Counted from the stretch's first letter, positions 23,048-35,300 are shown. The stretch is DNA of 64,000 nt from Folioceros fuciformis (GCA_049999805.1 JBNGIO010006380.1:260680-324679), one strand, 5' to 3'. The notes: generated by a model from the letters alone, not told the origin. Numbers and translations: made by a program.

Positions 23048-23075
23048 CTGCGAAGTCTGGCTGACATCTTCTGGG

Positions 23076-23082
23076 TTTTATA
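23076..23082 (-). promoter_or_regulatory. TATA box of metallothionein A
   Basis: TATAAAA on the minus strand within 'ggcgcctataaaaccc', 112 bp before the start codon. The same sequence context is kept in copy B. Confidence 0.75.
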
Positions 23083-23420
23083 GGCGCCTCACAAGCTACA
23101 GTCCTTTGGGGATTAGTGGGAGCTCGGTCCTGGACCGTGGCCCCAGCCCCTCTTTCGTCACAGGTTGGACATCCCTATTTTTGGACCTTGATTCCTTACC
23201 CCGTTAACAGCTTGTCCATTGATCCAGTATCCTCCGAAACCTTGAGGACGGCTGGAAATGACCGAGTGGAGGTGTGTACGCGGGCTACCAGTGCCAGGCA
23301 TCCCGAAACAGTGACAGGAAGAGCCAGCCTGCCACAAGCACAGGTGTCTGTGCATCAGAGCTGGACGAGAACATGGTTGGCTGGAGCGACCGAAGTCCGG
23401 CACGCGAGCTTGTCTGGAGT

Positions 23421-24449
23421 AAGACGAACGATTTCCGCTTTGAGACTCAACCAGTTGCAGGTTGAAGCAATCGCAGACCAGACCTCAAAAGAGCTAGTGT
23501 ACACCATAAAATTGTAGACCAAGTCCCGGGAGGGGACGCATGCAGAAGGATCCCTGATTCCGACAGGATGCTACTTCCACCGGTACCTTAAAGCGAGAGA
23601 CATAATCAGACGTTCTACACGTACAATCATGAAAACTCTTGAGGTGAAAGCACCTTTTGCGTGTGTTGCCTGTCTTCATCTAGAAACGTTTGCGTGCACG
23701 TCTCTGAATTATCCACCACACTCTCCACCATAGATGACAGACTCCCATGCCGAGTCAGACAACTCTGTCCATTAGTGAATGAGTTTATTCTTGTCCTTCG
23801 GCTGAGCCTTGATTCTATGGAGATATGCCTTGTCCTTTCCCTGCAGGCTGTGAATGTTGTTGAACTTGCTAGTCTGATTTGAGAGGTGACCACCGTCAGT
23901 TAAATGTGTTGTCACACTGTACGAAAAGACTCCACTACGGGCTGGAGTCTTTCCATCTGATGTGACAAATTGTCTTCTTCCTGAAGAGGAACGAACGGGA
24001 AAATCTGGCCTGCGTGCGATAGCCTTCCACGAGCTGTACATTCCCGACTCTGTGATTTGTGCACTTTTCTTCATGGTTTTCAATCAAGATAAAGGAATGA
24101 TCTTGGCGGTTTGAGATGGCGGCCGAACTGTCCTGTCATGTATACGTCGCACGACAAGGATGTGGCCTTCGATTCCATTTTCTGTCATCCGGTTCGTTTC
24201 AACGAAATTCTGAAACACGGAGCTTGTGTCCCCCATTCGGCCTCTGTGCTCAATCTTTGCGAGCATGTCGTGGAGCTATACCGCGACAAGAAATGGGCTG
24301 TGTCTTCACTTGAAAGGCGTTTCGGCTGTGTATTTCGGGCGCGTCACTTACTACATCTTGGGTTTCACGTTACACGACAGCGGTCCCACGGAGGTGAGGC
24401 AAAGAAACAGAAGAAGAAAGAACAGCATGCACCAAGAAAGAAGGCTTAT
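23421..24449. other. Spacer between metallothionein duplication units
   Basis: About 1 kb with no counterpart in the second unit that I can see. A 130-codon plus frame at 24111-24503 runs into the duplicated flank and has no recognisable domain. I see no gene here. Confidence 0.5.
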
Positions 24450-24618
24450 CTTTGGCTACAGCGCCATATACATACAGTACTTGGTGAAACAACTACTGGG
24501 TAAGGAAACTTAGGGCACACGATGCTTCGGGTGCACTCCAGTCTACACTAGAAGTGCACCTCGAGCAAGTGCTTAACATTGTACATCACATTTCTTGCCC
24601 AGCCAGCTTACTTCGCGC

Positions 24619-25318
24619 TCACTTGTGGCACTGGCAGTCGGCGCACTTGCAGTTTGCTCCGCACTTGCAGTCATTCTCGTAGCCGAAGTCCATCTCAAAG
24701 CTGCATAACAAAATTGCCAATGACTGACGGTCAGAACACACAGCTCCTGTTGTCACGATATCATCTTCCAAGGAGCCCGAGCGGAAGGAGGAACAGCATG
24801 TACTTGACAATGTGAAGCAGGCCTACGGACAGAAGGAACTGAGGATTACCCCTTGGAAGAGCCGCCGATCGCGAGCATGGCGTCATCCATAGTGTTCTTG
24901 CACCTGCACGGAACACCGCATTTCATCAGAGGCATTGCATGCTGTCCGTAAACGAGCACCAGCGATCCAGTCCATCAGCAGACATGGCATGCAGTCCGCA
25001 AGCTCAAGCGAGGAGAAGCGATCCAGGTCATCCTTGTGTCAGATCTCGAACAACCTCCACTAGCCTGTACCTCGCCTCGGAGCTATGAACACCTACGTGG
25101 AACTACATCTCTACGCCGGCCCCGAGCAAGCACACAAACACACCAATCACACCCCACGTGCTCGGACAGATCGCTCGGTTGCAAGCGAACAATCGGCATC
25201 AGATGTCGGTCGATGGAGAGGGAGACTGGGAAGCGCAAGCTGACGGGACTCACTGGCAAGAACTTCCGCACTTGCATGCGGAGCCGCATCCGCAGGTGGT
25301 GCTGCCGCAACCAGACAT
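24619..25318 (-). CDS. Metallothionein, copy B
   Basis: Exons 25254-25318, 24850-24903, 24619-24700; 66 residues, same exon sizes (65, 54, 82 bp) as copy A. It differs from A at five residues (A7T, V33A, and E, Y replacing G, S in the segment GFxMDFGxEND, plus none in Cys). All 13 Cys are kept and changes lie outside the metal-binding spacing, which suggests both copies are under selection. A TATA box lies 119 bp upstream of the ATG. Confidence 0.9.
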
Positions 25319-25436
25319 GTTGAAGGCCGAAGAAAGAGCTGAAGGGAACGCTGAGAGCGGAGAGCGAAGAGGAAGACGATGTAAGACCCAGGAGGCGACG
25401 AGTGTGCACTGCGAAGTCTGTCACACATCTGTGGGG

Positions 25437-25443
25437 TTTTATA
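25437..25443 (-). promoter_or_regulatory. TATA box of metallothionein B
   Basis: TATAAAA on the minus strand in the same 'ggcgcctataaaacccc' context as copy A, about 119 bp before the start codon. Confidence 0.75.
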
Positions 25444-25750
25444 GGCGCCTGACAAGCAGCAGCCCGTTGGGGATTGGTGGGAGCTGACCCCTGGCCCTTG
25501 GCCCCTCTTTCCTCGCAGTTCGGACATCCCTATTTTTGGCCTTCGATTCCTTACCCTGCTACCAGCTTCTTCTCTGATCCAGAATCCTCCGGAATCTTGA
25601 GGGCGGTTGGAAATGACCGGGCGGCGATGTGAAAGCGGGCTACCAGTGTTTTACTGATCGCAAACAGTGGTGGAGGCAGAGCCAGCCTGCCACAAGTACA
25701 TGTACAGGCTTCTGTACATCACGGCAGGACGAGCTTGTTGCTTGTTACTT

Positions 25751-26709
25751 CGTGATGGTTGCTGGCCCCCGCAACTTCAACTGTGCAACGGCTCTTCTGC
25801 CATTCACCGACAAATTGCTACCACCCCGTCCTTCCTCTCTGAAACCAGCCAAGGGCTACAAGAACGGCTTCCCTGTACCTATACGAGTTCCAGTACCAGA
25901 ACCGCACTGAATGAAAACGATCGGGACTCCTGGACAGTGTTCACTAGCTGCGAAGCAAGTTGCCTGCCAGGAGGTGCCGAATTACGGTACCCGATTCCAG
26001 CATTAACGCGGTCCTTGCCTATCCCTTCTACTGCTTCTAGTGATAATTCCGCAGCTCTCGGCAATGCTTCGTACCTGCATACTTACATGGTTCCGCTCTA
26101 CTGGCGGATTTTCACTGAGCCGTGGAATTGAATCGTGTACCTGTTGAACTGGTCAGTGGCAACAGTTCGCCCACGACCATGTCCTACCAAGTGTCGTCAT
26201 TGTGTGTCCACTGACAAGCTTCCAGGATATTTGACGTCTAGCCAACCAGGGGACAACAGGCAATGGCACAGTTTTCACGACTCACGAGTGACATACCTTC
26301 CGGTTAGAATGGCTCACATCGACTGGAAGCTATTGCACCAGAAGTTCGCATGGAATTTATCGGTGGTTGGTCAGGGGTTGGTCACTGGTCACACCTGACA
26401 TTGCTGTCTCCGTGAACGCAGCTAACGATTGACCGCGCAGTAAAGAGATTCGGCATTATCATAACGGCAACTTCGTAGACTTGATTCGATTCACAACTTC
26501 ACAACAAAGACTGCTCTGTATTATTCTTCTTCAGAAGCTAGAAGAAGCTGCTTTGTACAATATACATAAGTCGGACACGAAAGTGACCCGACTCCACAAC
26601 GACTGCCTCAGCGGCCTCCTTAAAATCAAAAGACTTGAAATGCACCACCGAGAATTTCACATGATGTACGCGTTGAAGCTCAGGCCGGCCCAAAGGCACG
26701 CTGCAACAT
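25751..26709. other. Spacer between metallothioneins B and C
   Basis: About 960 bp with no convincing gene. Overlapping plus-strand frames at 25629-26131 have no recognisable domain and start inside the duplicated flank. It likely holds the copy C 3' region and copy B distal promoter. Confidence 0.5.
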
Positions 26710-27399
26710 TCACTTGTGGCAGGAGCAATCAGCGCACTTGCAGCCAGCTCCGCACTTGCAGTCGTTCTCGCCGCCGAATTCAGTCTCAAAGCTGCAGCAG
26801 GAGGAAGAGGCAAATTCTTAGCGCATGCAGCACGAATACCTTATGAGCAGCACCGCACATTCATCCTCCCCCGGCCCTACCGTTCTTGCTGGCAACAAAA
26901 AGAAGAAGAAATCTCACCTCTTGGAGGAGAACATGGAGTCGTCCATGGTTGCGTTGCACCTACGTAACCAGAAACAAGGGGTTAAAACAGCACGTCTATC
27001 TCTAATTTGACATAGGTGACATACTGAGAAACGAAGACAGCAGCAAAATATAGCTGTGGCAAAGCTTTCCAGCTTCCCTGCCACTGCCAGCTCCCAAACA
27101 CGAAGACAAGTGCCAAAGACGCGAAACCTTGCCCCCGCGTTATGAAATTGCATCAACTGTCCACTAGTTACAAACTCATCACACACAGAAATTGCCCTGC
27201 CTTTGCAACAACTAAGAGCAACAGCAATCCAACATCAACTATCAGGACATGAACTCCAGCCCTCGGCAAGCTTCCTTCCCAATCGTGCACAAATTCACGC
27301 AATTGCGAGTGCACAGATGCGCAGATGGACTCACTGGCAACCGCTCCCGCACTTGCAGGAGGCTCCGCAGGAGCAGTTTGCGCTGCCGCAGCCCGACAT
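26710..27399 (-). CDS. Metallothionein, copy C (diverged)
   Basis: Exons 27335-27399, 26918-26959, 26710-26791; 62 residues. Splice positions and phases are those of copies A and B, but exon 2 is 42 bp instead of 54, shortening the linker by four residues (ATMDDSMFSSKS). The Cys pattern is unchanged: seven in the N-cluster (MSGCGSANCSCGASCKCGSG) and six in the C-cluster (CKCGAGCKCADCSCHK). More divergent than A from B, so C is the older paralogue. A TATA box lies 95 bp upstream of the ATG; flanks do not match the A/B unit. Confidence 0.9.
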
Positions 27400-27493
27400 G
27401 GTCGCTGAAAAAGGAGAAAGACGACGCGTGAGAGGCGTTTGCTTGTTGGAGTGGAAGCGAGAGAGTGCGATACAAGGGCAGGGAACACGCCCA

Positions 27494-27500
27494 TTTTATA
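27494..27500 (-). promoter_or_regulatory. TATA box of metallothionein C
   Basis: TATAAAA on the minus strand ('cgctataaaatgggcg'), 95 bp before the start codon. The surroundings differ from copies A and B. Confidence 0.75.
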
Positions 27501-28525
27501 GCGGGCCAACCGCGAGTTTCGCCGTAGCCCGCTTTCGCCGCTCCCTCGCTTCCCCCTAGTTTCCACGGTTGAGATGGGCAGATGTGCACCAACTCCGCAT
27601 CAACCCCGACAAATTTGGTAAGAGGAAATCACGACTCAGCCGTAGCTACAAGTGTTCCAGGACGGGACAACGCGTGATTTGTCGCATCGAATGCTCCACG
27701 GAAGACCGAGGGCGGCCCACCTCGGGCCGAATCGGCGTCGTGCAGCCGGTGGGATAGGCCCCACAATTGCTGCACATTCGCTTGCCTTTTCACGCAAGGG
27801 ACGGCAACGCCGACGTGGAAGACGTCACCACTCCACCACCCTCGGTTCTGGACGATTCACCTGCCATCTCAAGCCGTGAAAGAAACAATCCTGATTCTTC
27901 ACGCCGACTTCCCTCGGGTGGGGCCATCATCTGCCGCTTGCACACATCCTACATTGGACACATCCTACAGTGCAAGGAGTAAGCCTTCCTGCCCCTTCAA
28001 TTTTAAAACCAAGTGGCGAATGTATGGATACAGTCCACAGATTAGATTTTGATTTGCATCTACAGAAGCAGGCCAGATTCCTGCTTCGTGCTGGCTTGTT
28101 GAGCTTCAATCCTGATCTGGAATGCAACCCACTTGCAGGTCCACCTGCAGTACAGCCTGCTTCGCAAGAGTTATGTACCATGACAGCAGAAGCAGAGCAC
28201 ATTCCTGCTTCCTGCTGACTTGTTGGGCTTAAATCCTGATCTTCAATGGAAGGCTTTTGAGGGTCCACCTGTGGTCCAACCGGCTGATAACTGGTCCAGT
28301 AAAATTACGGTCCGAGAGCACATAAAATCTCGCATCTGTCAGGGAATCGAGGCGTGTATATCGGTCCTATCGGAGTGACAGAGGCGAGCGCTTACGATGT
28401 ATCCCGGAGTATCCTCCCTGCCCTGGAGGTGGAGCCTGCAAAAAGATTCAGGAGTGTCGTTGAGAGTCGGAAGCTGAAAATCATGGAAACAGACGGATTT
28501 TGGAAGACGTACTTTTAAGGGTGCT
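27501..28525. other. Intergenic region between metallothionein C and NUDX14
   Basis: About 1 kb. The left part is the promoter side of metallothionein C, the right part the 3' flank of the NUDX14 gene. Near 28060-28230 a ~75-bp phrase is loosely repeated ('attcctgcttc', 'gctggcttgttgagctt', 'aatcctgatct'), with second occurrences at ~28200-28240. No gene seen. Confidence 0.55.
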
Positions 28526-30216
28526 TCACAGGTCAGACAGCGCGGCTCCATTTGGCGGTGGTGGGAGGAGCCCTTCCCTGGTAGCCATCTCATATAGTGC
28601 TATAGCAGACAAAGCCTTGGAGTCTGCAGATAAACGCCATAGCTTGGAGTACGGCACGATATGCACCTTGATCAACTCACCGTGATCCCTGAGGCCTGTC
28701 TGCTGTCCCTGTAAGGAATCTAGGACCTGCAGATTATAGCCCGCTTGATTACATGAGGGCTGAACTTGATTGGGGAACACCCATCAACTTCCAGCATCTA
28801 CACATCCAAACCTTCCGGCATTCACAAACATAAACTTTCCAGCATCCATAAACCCAAACCATCCAGGATCCACAAATACAAACCTTCCAGCATCTCAAGC
28901 CTTTCAGAGTGCACAAACCTTTTTTCTGACGGTTCCCCTATACAACATGAGAGTTATATCTTCGTCACTGCCACCCTGGTCCAGACTCCAAGATTAGAAA
29001 ACTTGCTCTCATAGTATAGATTCAAACATAGATGAAGTGTTGTCAAAATTTAAGGTCAGAGCCTCAGATCATGGCTGAGTGACGAGCTCGTACAGGTGAT
29101 GGAAACATCTTCCGGCCAGTTGACTTCTCCAAGTAGTCGGTGAGGTTGACGAGGTCTGAAGCGTTGATGCGTATTCCGGTTTCCTCTTCCACCTAGATAT
29201 AGATAGCAATAGGTCGGAGGCATTAAAATTACCCATCAGCACTGACTTCCATAACAATCCTTGTGCGCGAAATTGTTCAAGGCATGGACACAGAGAGAGT
29301 GAACGGGAGTCAGCCCACCTCACGAGCAGCTGTTCCTACAAAGTCTCCCTGATCATCGTCCAGCATGCCAGCAGGCAGCTCCAAGATTGTGCGCCCGACG
29401 GGAACTCGAGCCTAAGACACATGAACAACTACCACTTGGTGTAGGAAAAGTGCAGCACCCTGTCATGCTGTTACCACATTCACAATACGGTAAAGCCATC
29501 CCTACCTGCTCGGTAAGGACAACAAACGTCTCATCTTCACACGTCAGGAGCATAAGAATGCCTACCGCAGGCCCCCTGGCAAAGACTATACCTGGCAGCT
29601 GCACCACAGGGAGAGTTGTTAGCTACAAGGATGTGCTTTCCAGTTGCCTGAAGAACTTGCCAACAGGAACACAGCAACAGAAACCGTAACCTTCACTCCT
29701 GTTGAGTCATCAACAACCTCTGCCTTGAACTTGACAAAGCCAACCCGCGGTCCAAACATGTCGACACTCTGTTATGCAGCAAGAGGTGCACAGCGTCAAG
29801 TAGAGATGAGGTGAGGTGAACGATGACCTACAACCCACACCTCATATGTCAAACTGCACTCCTTACCTGTATGACAATCTCCCTAAGAGAGCAACGGCTG
29901 CCAACACCTCCTTCCAGATTTAAAATTCCAGCTGGCCCTTTCAAATATTCCAACCACTTCTGGAACGGACTTGAAGACACTGCTTTTCTGAAACCAAGAG
30001 CATACGCCCAACATAAATCGAACACTTAGCTCCCTTTCTTCTGCTACATGCAACAGATAATACACGACAACCAGAAACCCACCTCAACTCATCGTCAGAA
30101 ACAGGAGCAGCAGCCCTGATTTGAACAGGTCTCCCTGCCACCTCTACCGAAAGAGGACTTCTGGAAACTGAACCAGTATCGGTTGCCTGCCGAGAACGGG
30201 GATCCTGCGAGGCCAT
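28526..30216 (-). CDS. NUDX14: Nudix hydrolase 14-like ADP-sugar diphosphatase
   Basis: Eight exons: 30083-30216, 29867-29987, 29691-29768, 29506-29598, 29319-29411, 29094-29192, 28919-28975, 28526-28726; 291 residues. All phases fit. It follows Arabidopsis NUDX14 along its length: VDMFGPRVGFVKFKAEV, PGIVFARGPAVG, the Nudix box spanning exons 5-6 (AGMLDDD...GTAARE then VEEETG), SPGGSDEDI and LQGQQTGLRDHGELIKV. NUDX14 hydrolyses ADP-glucose and ADP-ribose in the plastid. The N-terminus modelled here is short and lacks an obvious transit peptide; an upstream exon may be missing, or the protein may be cytosolic. The last intron (192 bp) carries a 24-bp minisatellite. Confidence 0.9.
28788..28899. 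repeat. 24-bp minisatellite inside last NUDX14 intron
   Basis: Four full units (28788-28883) and a partial fifth of the type 'cttccagcatccacaaacac' + 'aaac'. Units differ at a few positions. The array makes up over half of the 192-bp intron 28727-28918, explaining why it is the gene's longest. Confidence 0.85.
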
Positions 30217-31340
30217 CCTCACCGCATACGGTGTCCTGGACAACAACTTTTGTGGGACATAGGTGAAGACGTTGGGGACTGCTGAGCAGATGCCAACCTC
30301 ACGACACAAGAACGTCGTCCCCCTTGAATGCAATGGAAAATGCCTGAAACAGGAAAGTCAGCTTGGAGGCCAAGTCAAATTCGTAAGACTTAAAGCAGCA
30401 TTAGTGGACCTGCATTGCAACCTCGAGCTGCGCATCCGCTCCCCGCTTAGGTGTGTACAAGGCTCGAAGCTTCAGTGGGTCTCCACCCTTTCCCGACCAT
30501 TTATCGCTGAGTTTCACACCTAACTAGACACAGAAATTAATCCTACGTGCAAGGTTATCATCAGCGACGATTATGGGCACACCACCCATACACGTGCTGA
30601 TATTTGCAATTTCGCAAGGCGCTCTCCATGGCAAAGTGGTGGAGGGAGTCTTCTGTTCCACAGCACATAATGTTGAGCAACCTTCATGATTCCGTTACCA
30701 CGGTTGAGTCGAGACTGGACGACGTGCCTAAAGATGATCATGTACAACATATTTAGGTCTGCATGTAGTAGAGGGAGGTCCTGTGAAGGAGGGACATTTC
30801 GATCTCGACTTCACCTCTCATCGCACAACAAGGTGTTTACATGTTTAGGCCACAGGTTGGCTTCGTCATGTTCAAGGAGTTGAAGGATGGTCTGTGTCAA
30901 GTATAGTTCAATAATATGTTGTTTCTCTTGAACAATACAGTAGGTCTGGTGATTTACAGCAAAACAAAGCAGGCGTAGTGAGTTCATTTGGAGCAGAATG
31001 TCCAGGCTAGCTTAGGCGCTCGTCAGCATTGAGCCGGTGGGGCTGCGCGACCTCCGTCTCCTTTCCCAGATAATGGTGTGCTTCTTCGGATGCAAATGGA
31101 ATGCAGAAACAGGGGAGCATTGGACACACAAAGCAGCGTGGTGCGTACGACGTGATCAAGGGCCTGCCCTCTGGTGTCTGCGGCGCTATCTCACTCCACA
31201 ATTCCCAAAACTGGCTAGCAAACCAAGGCGTTCGTAGTCGTCCTTCCCAGCACAACACAGCACACAGCACGGGGAGCGAGCAGCGTGCTATCGTGATGAC
31301 TGTCCATGCCCTACTTACTGGATGTTCATCACTTGCTTGC
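30217..31340. other. Intergenic region between NUDX14 and SPX-MFS genes
   Basis: About 1.1 kb between a gene start and the stop of the next gene on the same strand. It should contain the NUDX14 promoter/5' UTR and the SPX-MFS 3' UTR. No convincing coding frame seen. Confidence 0.55.
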
Positions 31341-34300
31341 TCAGTATAGAGTGAAGTAATACAGGTATGTGTAGCATGTCGTAATGAACATCACCACCAA
31401 AGTCGGAAGCATGGAGAGGTTGGTAAGGTTTTGCACAGGACTCAACCCTCCCACAAGCGTGATCGTGGCGTTGGCCACAACACGAGCCAGTGTTCCAGCT
31501 TCAGTTGATAGGAAACCACAGTTGAATATCCCCCGGGCCATCCGGGCCGACATCACCTTGGACAAGAGCGACATGGTGACACCTGAGAGAGCGATACGTC
31601 AATTAACTGCTGAGCGCTTGTGTGCGACATCTGATCCTCACAACGCGGGCTATCCGTGGTGACCGGATCAGCAGTAACTACGTCATTTGCAAAAGGAAAC
31701 GAAACAGTTGCGAGAAGAGGGAGGGTGAAAGACTGCAGGTGTGAACCTTCAAGCACATTGGTGGAAACAAAAATGACTATGGCAGCGGCCACGTATTGGA
31801 ACGAGGTGTACGGGAACCATATATTGTAGGAGAGGATCCCGAGCACGCCGACGGCAGTGATTATCTGTGCCCACAGAATTACAATCCTGACAATGACAAG
31901 CAAACGGCGAGCGAGCCAGGAAGGTCAGGAAGGCCTTGACAAGGAAATCTGTTTAGGGTTCTGAGTTCTCGTTTGGAAGACGTACCGGTCTTCGGAGATG
32001 TTGCTGATGAAGTTTCCGACAACCGCACTCATTGGGAGCACGGTGAATCCGAGCAGCCCCAGGAAAATGCCAACCTGACCAGAGAATGCGATGACAGACC
32101 TTGTCTCAGGCGGCAGAAACTCAACGCAACCAAGCGTGCATAGGCAGATACGACGCTGGCATACCTGGTACGCGTCCCACTGGAAGTAGAAGGAGGTTGT
32201 TACACTGGATTCGGAGACCAACATTTCTGATGCAAATTTCAAGGCAAAATAAATCCACAACAGCAGTTTGACAGGAACAGTTAGCTCTTGAAACAATTCC
32301 CGAAGAGTCTCAACAGAGAGTTTTGCACGTCCAGCTTTTGTATCATCCTCTTTTCCTCCCTCCTCCTCTTCACCAGAATCTGTTGAAAAGTGGGGTAAGG
32401 ACTTGGATTTGGCCAGCAGAGGGGCCTTCAAATGATCAGCCTCAGTGATAATTCGTTCCGAGACGGTTCTTGCCAGCGGTGAGTCCTCGGTGGTCAGAAA
32501 TGGGGGCTCCGTGAAGCAACAAAGGAGGAGGAGTAGGTACAAGGCCCATAGAACCGCAAGTAGCCAGCCTGGAGCTGTGATGTTATTGACTGGAGCTCCC
32601 CATATCTGCAACGTGCAACCATGTGTGTAGGTGATGAGCAGAGAAACAGTGGAAGCGGATCCCAGCATGTGTAAGGGTCATGGAAAGCGTGGCCACCTCG
32701 AAGTCCACGAAGTCGAACAGACCAGCCAGAGCAGGTCCAATGGCCATCCCAAGGGCACTTGCACTCACGAAGGCTGCAGAAGCTTGTGTTCGCTCTGTAA
32801 CCGGTACGTGATCGGCAATGTACCTCCGATTCAGTGCCCTTGCTCCTCCCAACCTGCAAGTGGGCAAAGAATGAGACAAAAATACCATGGCGCCAGCCAA
32901 GGTAGCACCATTTGCATGCATGACAAACACGATCACACCTACCCACAGAGTGCCCGCCCTATGAGCAGAAACCACACCGAGTTGAAGTTGAGAGCCAGAG
33001 CATACAGCAAGTTCCCGGTTACAAGAATAATGGTGCTCAGGACGAGAGGTGCCTTGTAGGAGAAGTTGGACCACCAACTGTAGACGAAAGCTGAGACGAG
33101 AGCTGTGAAAGGCATGGACCCAATTATAACCCCACACAATGTAGGGGGTGCATCCAACTGTGCGGCATAGTCGTCAGATGTTGGCACAATAATATAGTAG
33201 TTCACCTGATTAGGACATTCTTTGAGTAAGCAAAAGCTTGGATGACAGACAATGCGTGGGCTCTCCCTCCAATATCACCAGAACACTGTCAGCTGGTCAG
33301 AGGAAGTCGTACCATGTAGAGAAAGGTGTTGAAGAGGTTAAGGTACATTGACCAAGGATGTCTTTCTTCAAACGCAGCTCCTGGCAGAGAGTCTTGAGGG
33401 GCGGGTAGCAGTAACTCATTTGCAACGAAAGAGGATAAGCTGACTTCCTTGGTAAGCTTCTGCCTGGCTACTTCAATTGCCTGCAATTATCACAAGATGA
33501 CAAACCAGTCAGGTCCAAACCTTCGGAAACAAGTGGGACGCGACGACAGGACTTGTAGATTGTCCAACCTGTATAATAGGCTCCTGCTCGACGACTTTCG
33601 CAGGGAGAGCAGGATGACGGAAAAATGACGAGGATGTAATAGGGTCTTGAGCTCCTAACTCAGCAAGATTTTGAGAGATTGTTGCTACCATGGCTTCGAT
33701 TCCCTGTCATATTCAGAGGTGAGCATGAACGGTGTTGAGTAAAACGAAAGATGCGGTGTATCTGTGTCCTCGGAACGAGACTGGAAGTGCTTGGAATTCT
33801 TACCACTTGGCGAAATATCTGATTGAGCTGGGAGTAAGGATGGTTGGCTCGAGATGAGATGTAGTGATCCCGGAAAACACAGGATACACGCTTCTCGAAT
33901 TTCTTCAGGATCTTCCGCAGTCCCACGGTGTTCAGCTCCAAGAACTGAAGAAGCCTCAGTAATTCGAGGCCCACCTTCCTGGGCCGGGGCAAGCAACAAG
34001 TGTGGGCAAGTGCCTTCCTTGGGGGGGCGGGGGGAGAGGATGGGGGGACGGGGCAAATGGCCGTAAGAAGATAAATGCTGGGAGGATGGACGTACCTATA
34101 CTGCTCCATGAGCTGTGCGGATGAGAGAGCGTTCTCCACATCTCCTCCATCTGGCGTGCTGTCACGAATCTCACGCAGTCTCTGGAGTTCTTCAGCAAGC
34201 AGGCCCTGCCTTTCAATCAGGAAAAGAACAATTTTCTCCACCTGAAGGTTGAGGAGGAGTGGAAGGTTAGGTGGAGGAAGATGAAGAAACAACTTAGATT

Positions 34301-34661
34301 GCTTTCGCTGCAGAGAATCGTTCCCTGCTTTGCTCGCTCGCTCCACTCACATGATAGTCCAGAAGATCTGAGAAAGACTTTTTCATCTCGTGCCTTTCAC
34401 GCTCGGAAGCCGAGGGGGCTTGAGCCGCGAAGTCATTAATCCTCTTCTTCAGTGCCTTGTAACCGATGTAGTACCTGCCCAGAGAGGCCCGAGCTCGTCA
34501 TCATCTGCTCATGGCATTGCACGCATGACCGGCAATCGAAATGGAAGCGGAGGGAGGGGGAAAAAGACGTGAATTTGCAGCGGTCAGCGAGTCCAGCTCC
34601 CTACTCACTTTTCCCAGCCAGGAATCCGGTTAGCCCGCATGTAATGGCCGAACCGCACCAT
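31341..34661 (-). CDS. PHT5: SPX-MFS vacuolar phosphate transporter (PHT5/VPT type)
   Basis: Twelve-exon model: 34609-34661, 34351-34474, 34096-34241, 33804-33978, 33569-33703, 33313-33480, 32943-33205, 32697-32853, 32172-32605, 31986-32099, 31747-31886, 31341-31582; 716 residues. The N-terminal SPX domain ([43 protein letters not shown]) binds inositol pyrophosphates through its basic cluster. A 10-12-helix MFS domain follows ([45 protein letters not shown]), with an acidic cytosolic loop (GEEEEGG) in the middle. Plant members load phosphate into the vacuole. The exon 9/10 junction is uncertain: the 72-bp intron chosen (or a 60-bp alternative) has no stop and keeps frame, so retention would insert residues between two helices. 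Confidence 0.9.
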
Positions 34662-35293
34662 CTTTCCCGATGTCTGTGAGAGCTGAAAATATAATGGGCG
34701 AGCAACGCAAACAAGCGAGCAGGCCTGCAGAAATTGCACCACTCCGGGCAGTTCAATTCGTGGGGTGTCTCGAAATTGTCCACACTGCCCAATGCCTTGA
34801 AATCAAGGAACTCCGGCAGTGAAGAGACAGAGCGCCGATGCCCATGAACTTCCTGCTGCTCCTGGATCACGACAGTTACCTGGGCCACATAATATGGTGC
34901 AGCAAGCGGACAGCGGTGGTGGCGATTAGGTAGAGCGCGAGAGTGTCGTGGATCTGCGACACATCGCAGAATTGGGTGTGTGAAGCAAAAGAAGTGAGCC
35001 GTCGGACGGGGCCGAAATTCGGGCCCGAATGCCGAATGTGGCAAGTGACTAAACCGAGAACCCAGCAGTAGAAGAAGCCGGAAAGGCAGCATCAGATCTA
35101 CGAAACCTGTAGGACTGCCGAGACTTGTGGTGAAATCCGAGTCTACCTGATGGGGCTCAGCCGGAATCGCGCAGACGGCGGCCTCCCTGACCGACTTGCT
35201 GAAATCCTGAAGGTGCAGCTGGGCCTGAGGCTCAAGACGCTTGCAGTCGCAAGTGGAAGGCGAGGTTGAACCTCTCGGCAGGGCGGGAGGCCC

Positions 35294-35300
35294 TTTTATA
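35294..35300 (-). promoter_or_regulatory. TATA box, probable SPX-MFS promoter
   Basis: TATAAAA on the minus strand ('gcagtataaaagggcc'), about 630 bp before the start codon. That spacing implies a 5' UTR split by an intron; a donor-like 'catcag|gtagac' occurs near 35147. No other strong TATA box lies closer. Confidence 0.5.

Larger units (their letters stand above)
22130..23420. repeat. Segmental duplication unit 1 (metallothionein A and flanks)
   Basis: The gene, both introns' ends, ~150 bp downstream and ~400 bp upstream have direct counterparts at 24450-25750. Shared marks include 'ttggtgaaacaa', 'actactgg', 'gaggcgacgagtgtgcactg', 'tttataggcgcct' and 'ccttgattccttacccc'-type segments. 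The unit repeats in direct orientation about 2.35 kb apart. Boundaries are approximate. Confidence 0.8.
24450..25750. repeat. Segmental duplication unit 2 (metallothionein B and flanks)
   Basis: Direct counterpart of 22130-23420, including promoter, all three exons and downstream flank. Coding exons differ at a handful of positions; introns and promoter differ more but remain alignable by eye. Confidence 0.8.

Noticed and set aside
24111-24503. 130-codon plus-strand frame between metallothioneins A and B
   Set aside because: No recognisable domain, ends in the duplicated flank where the counterpart frame is not kept.
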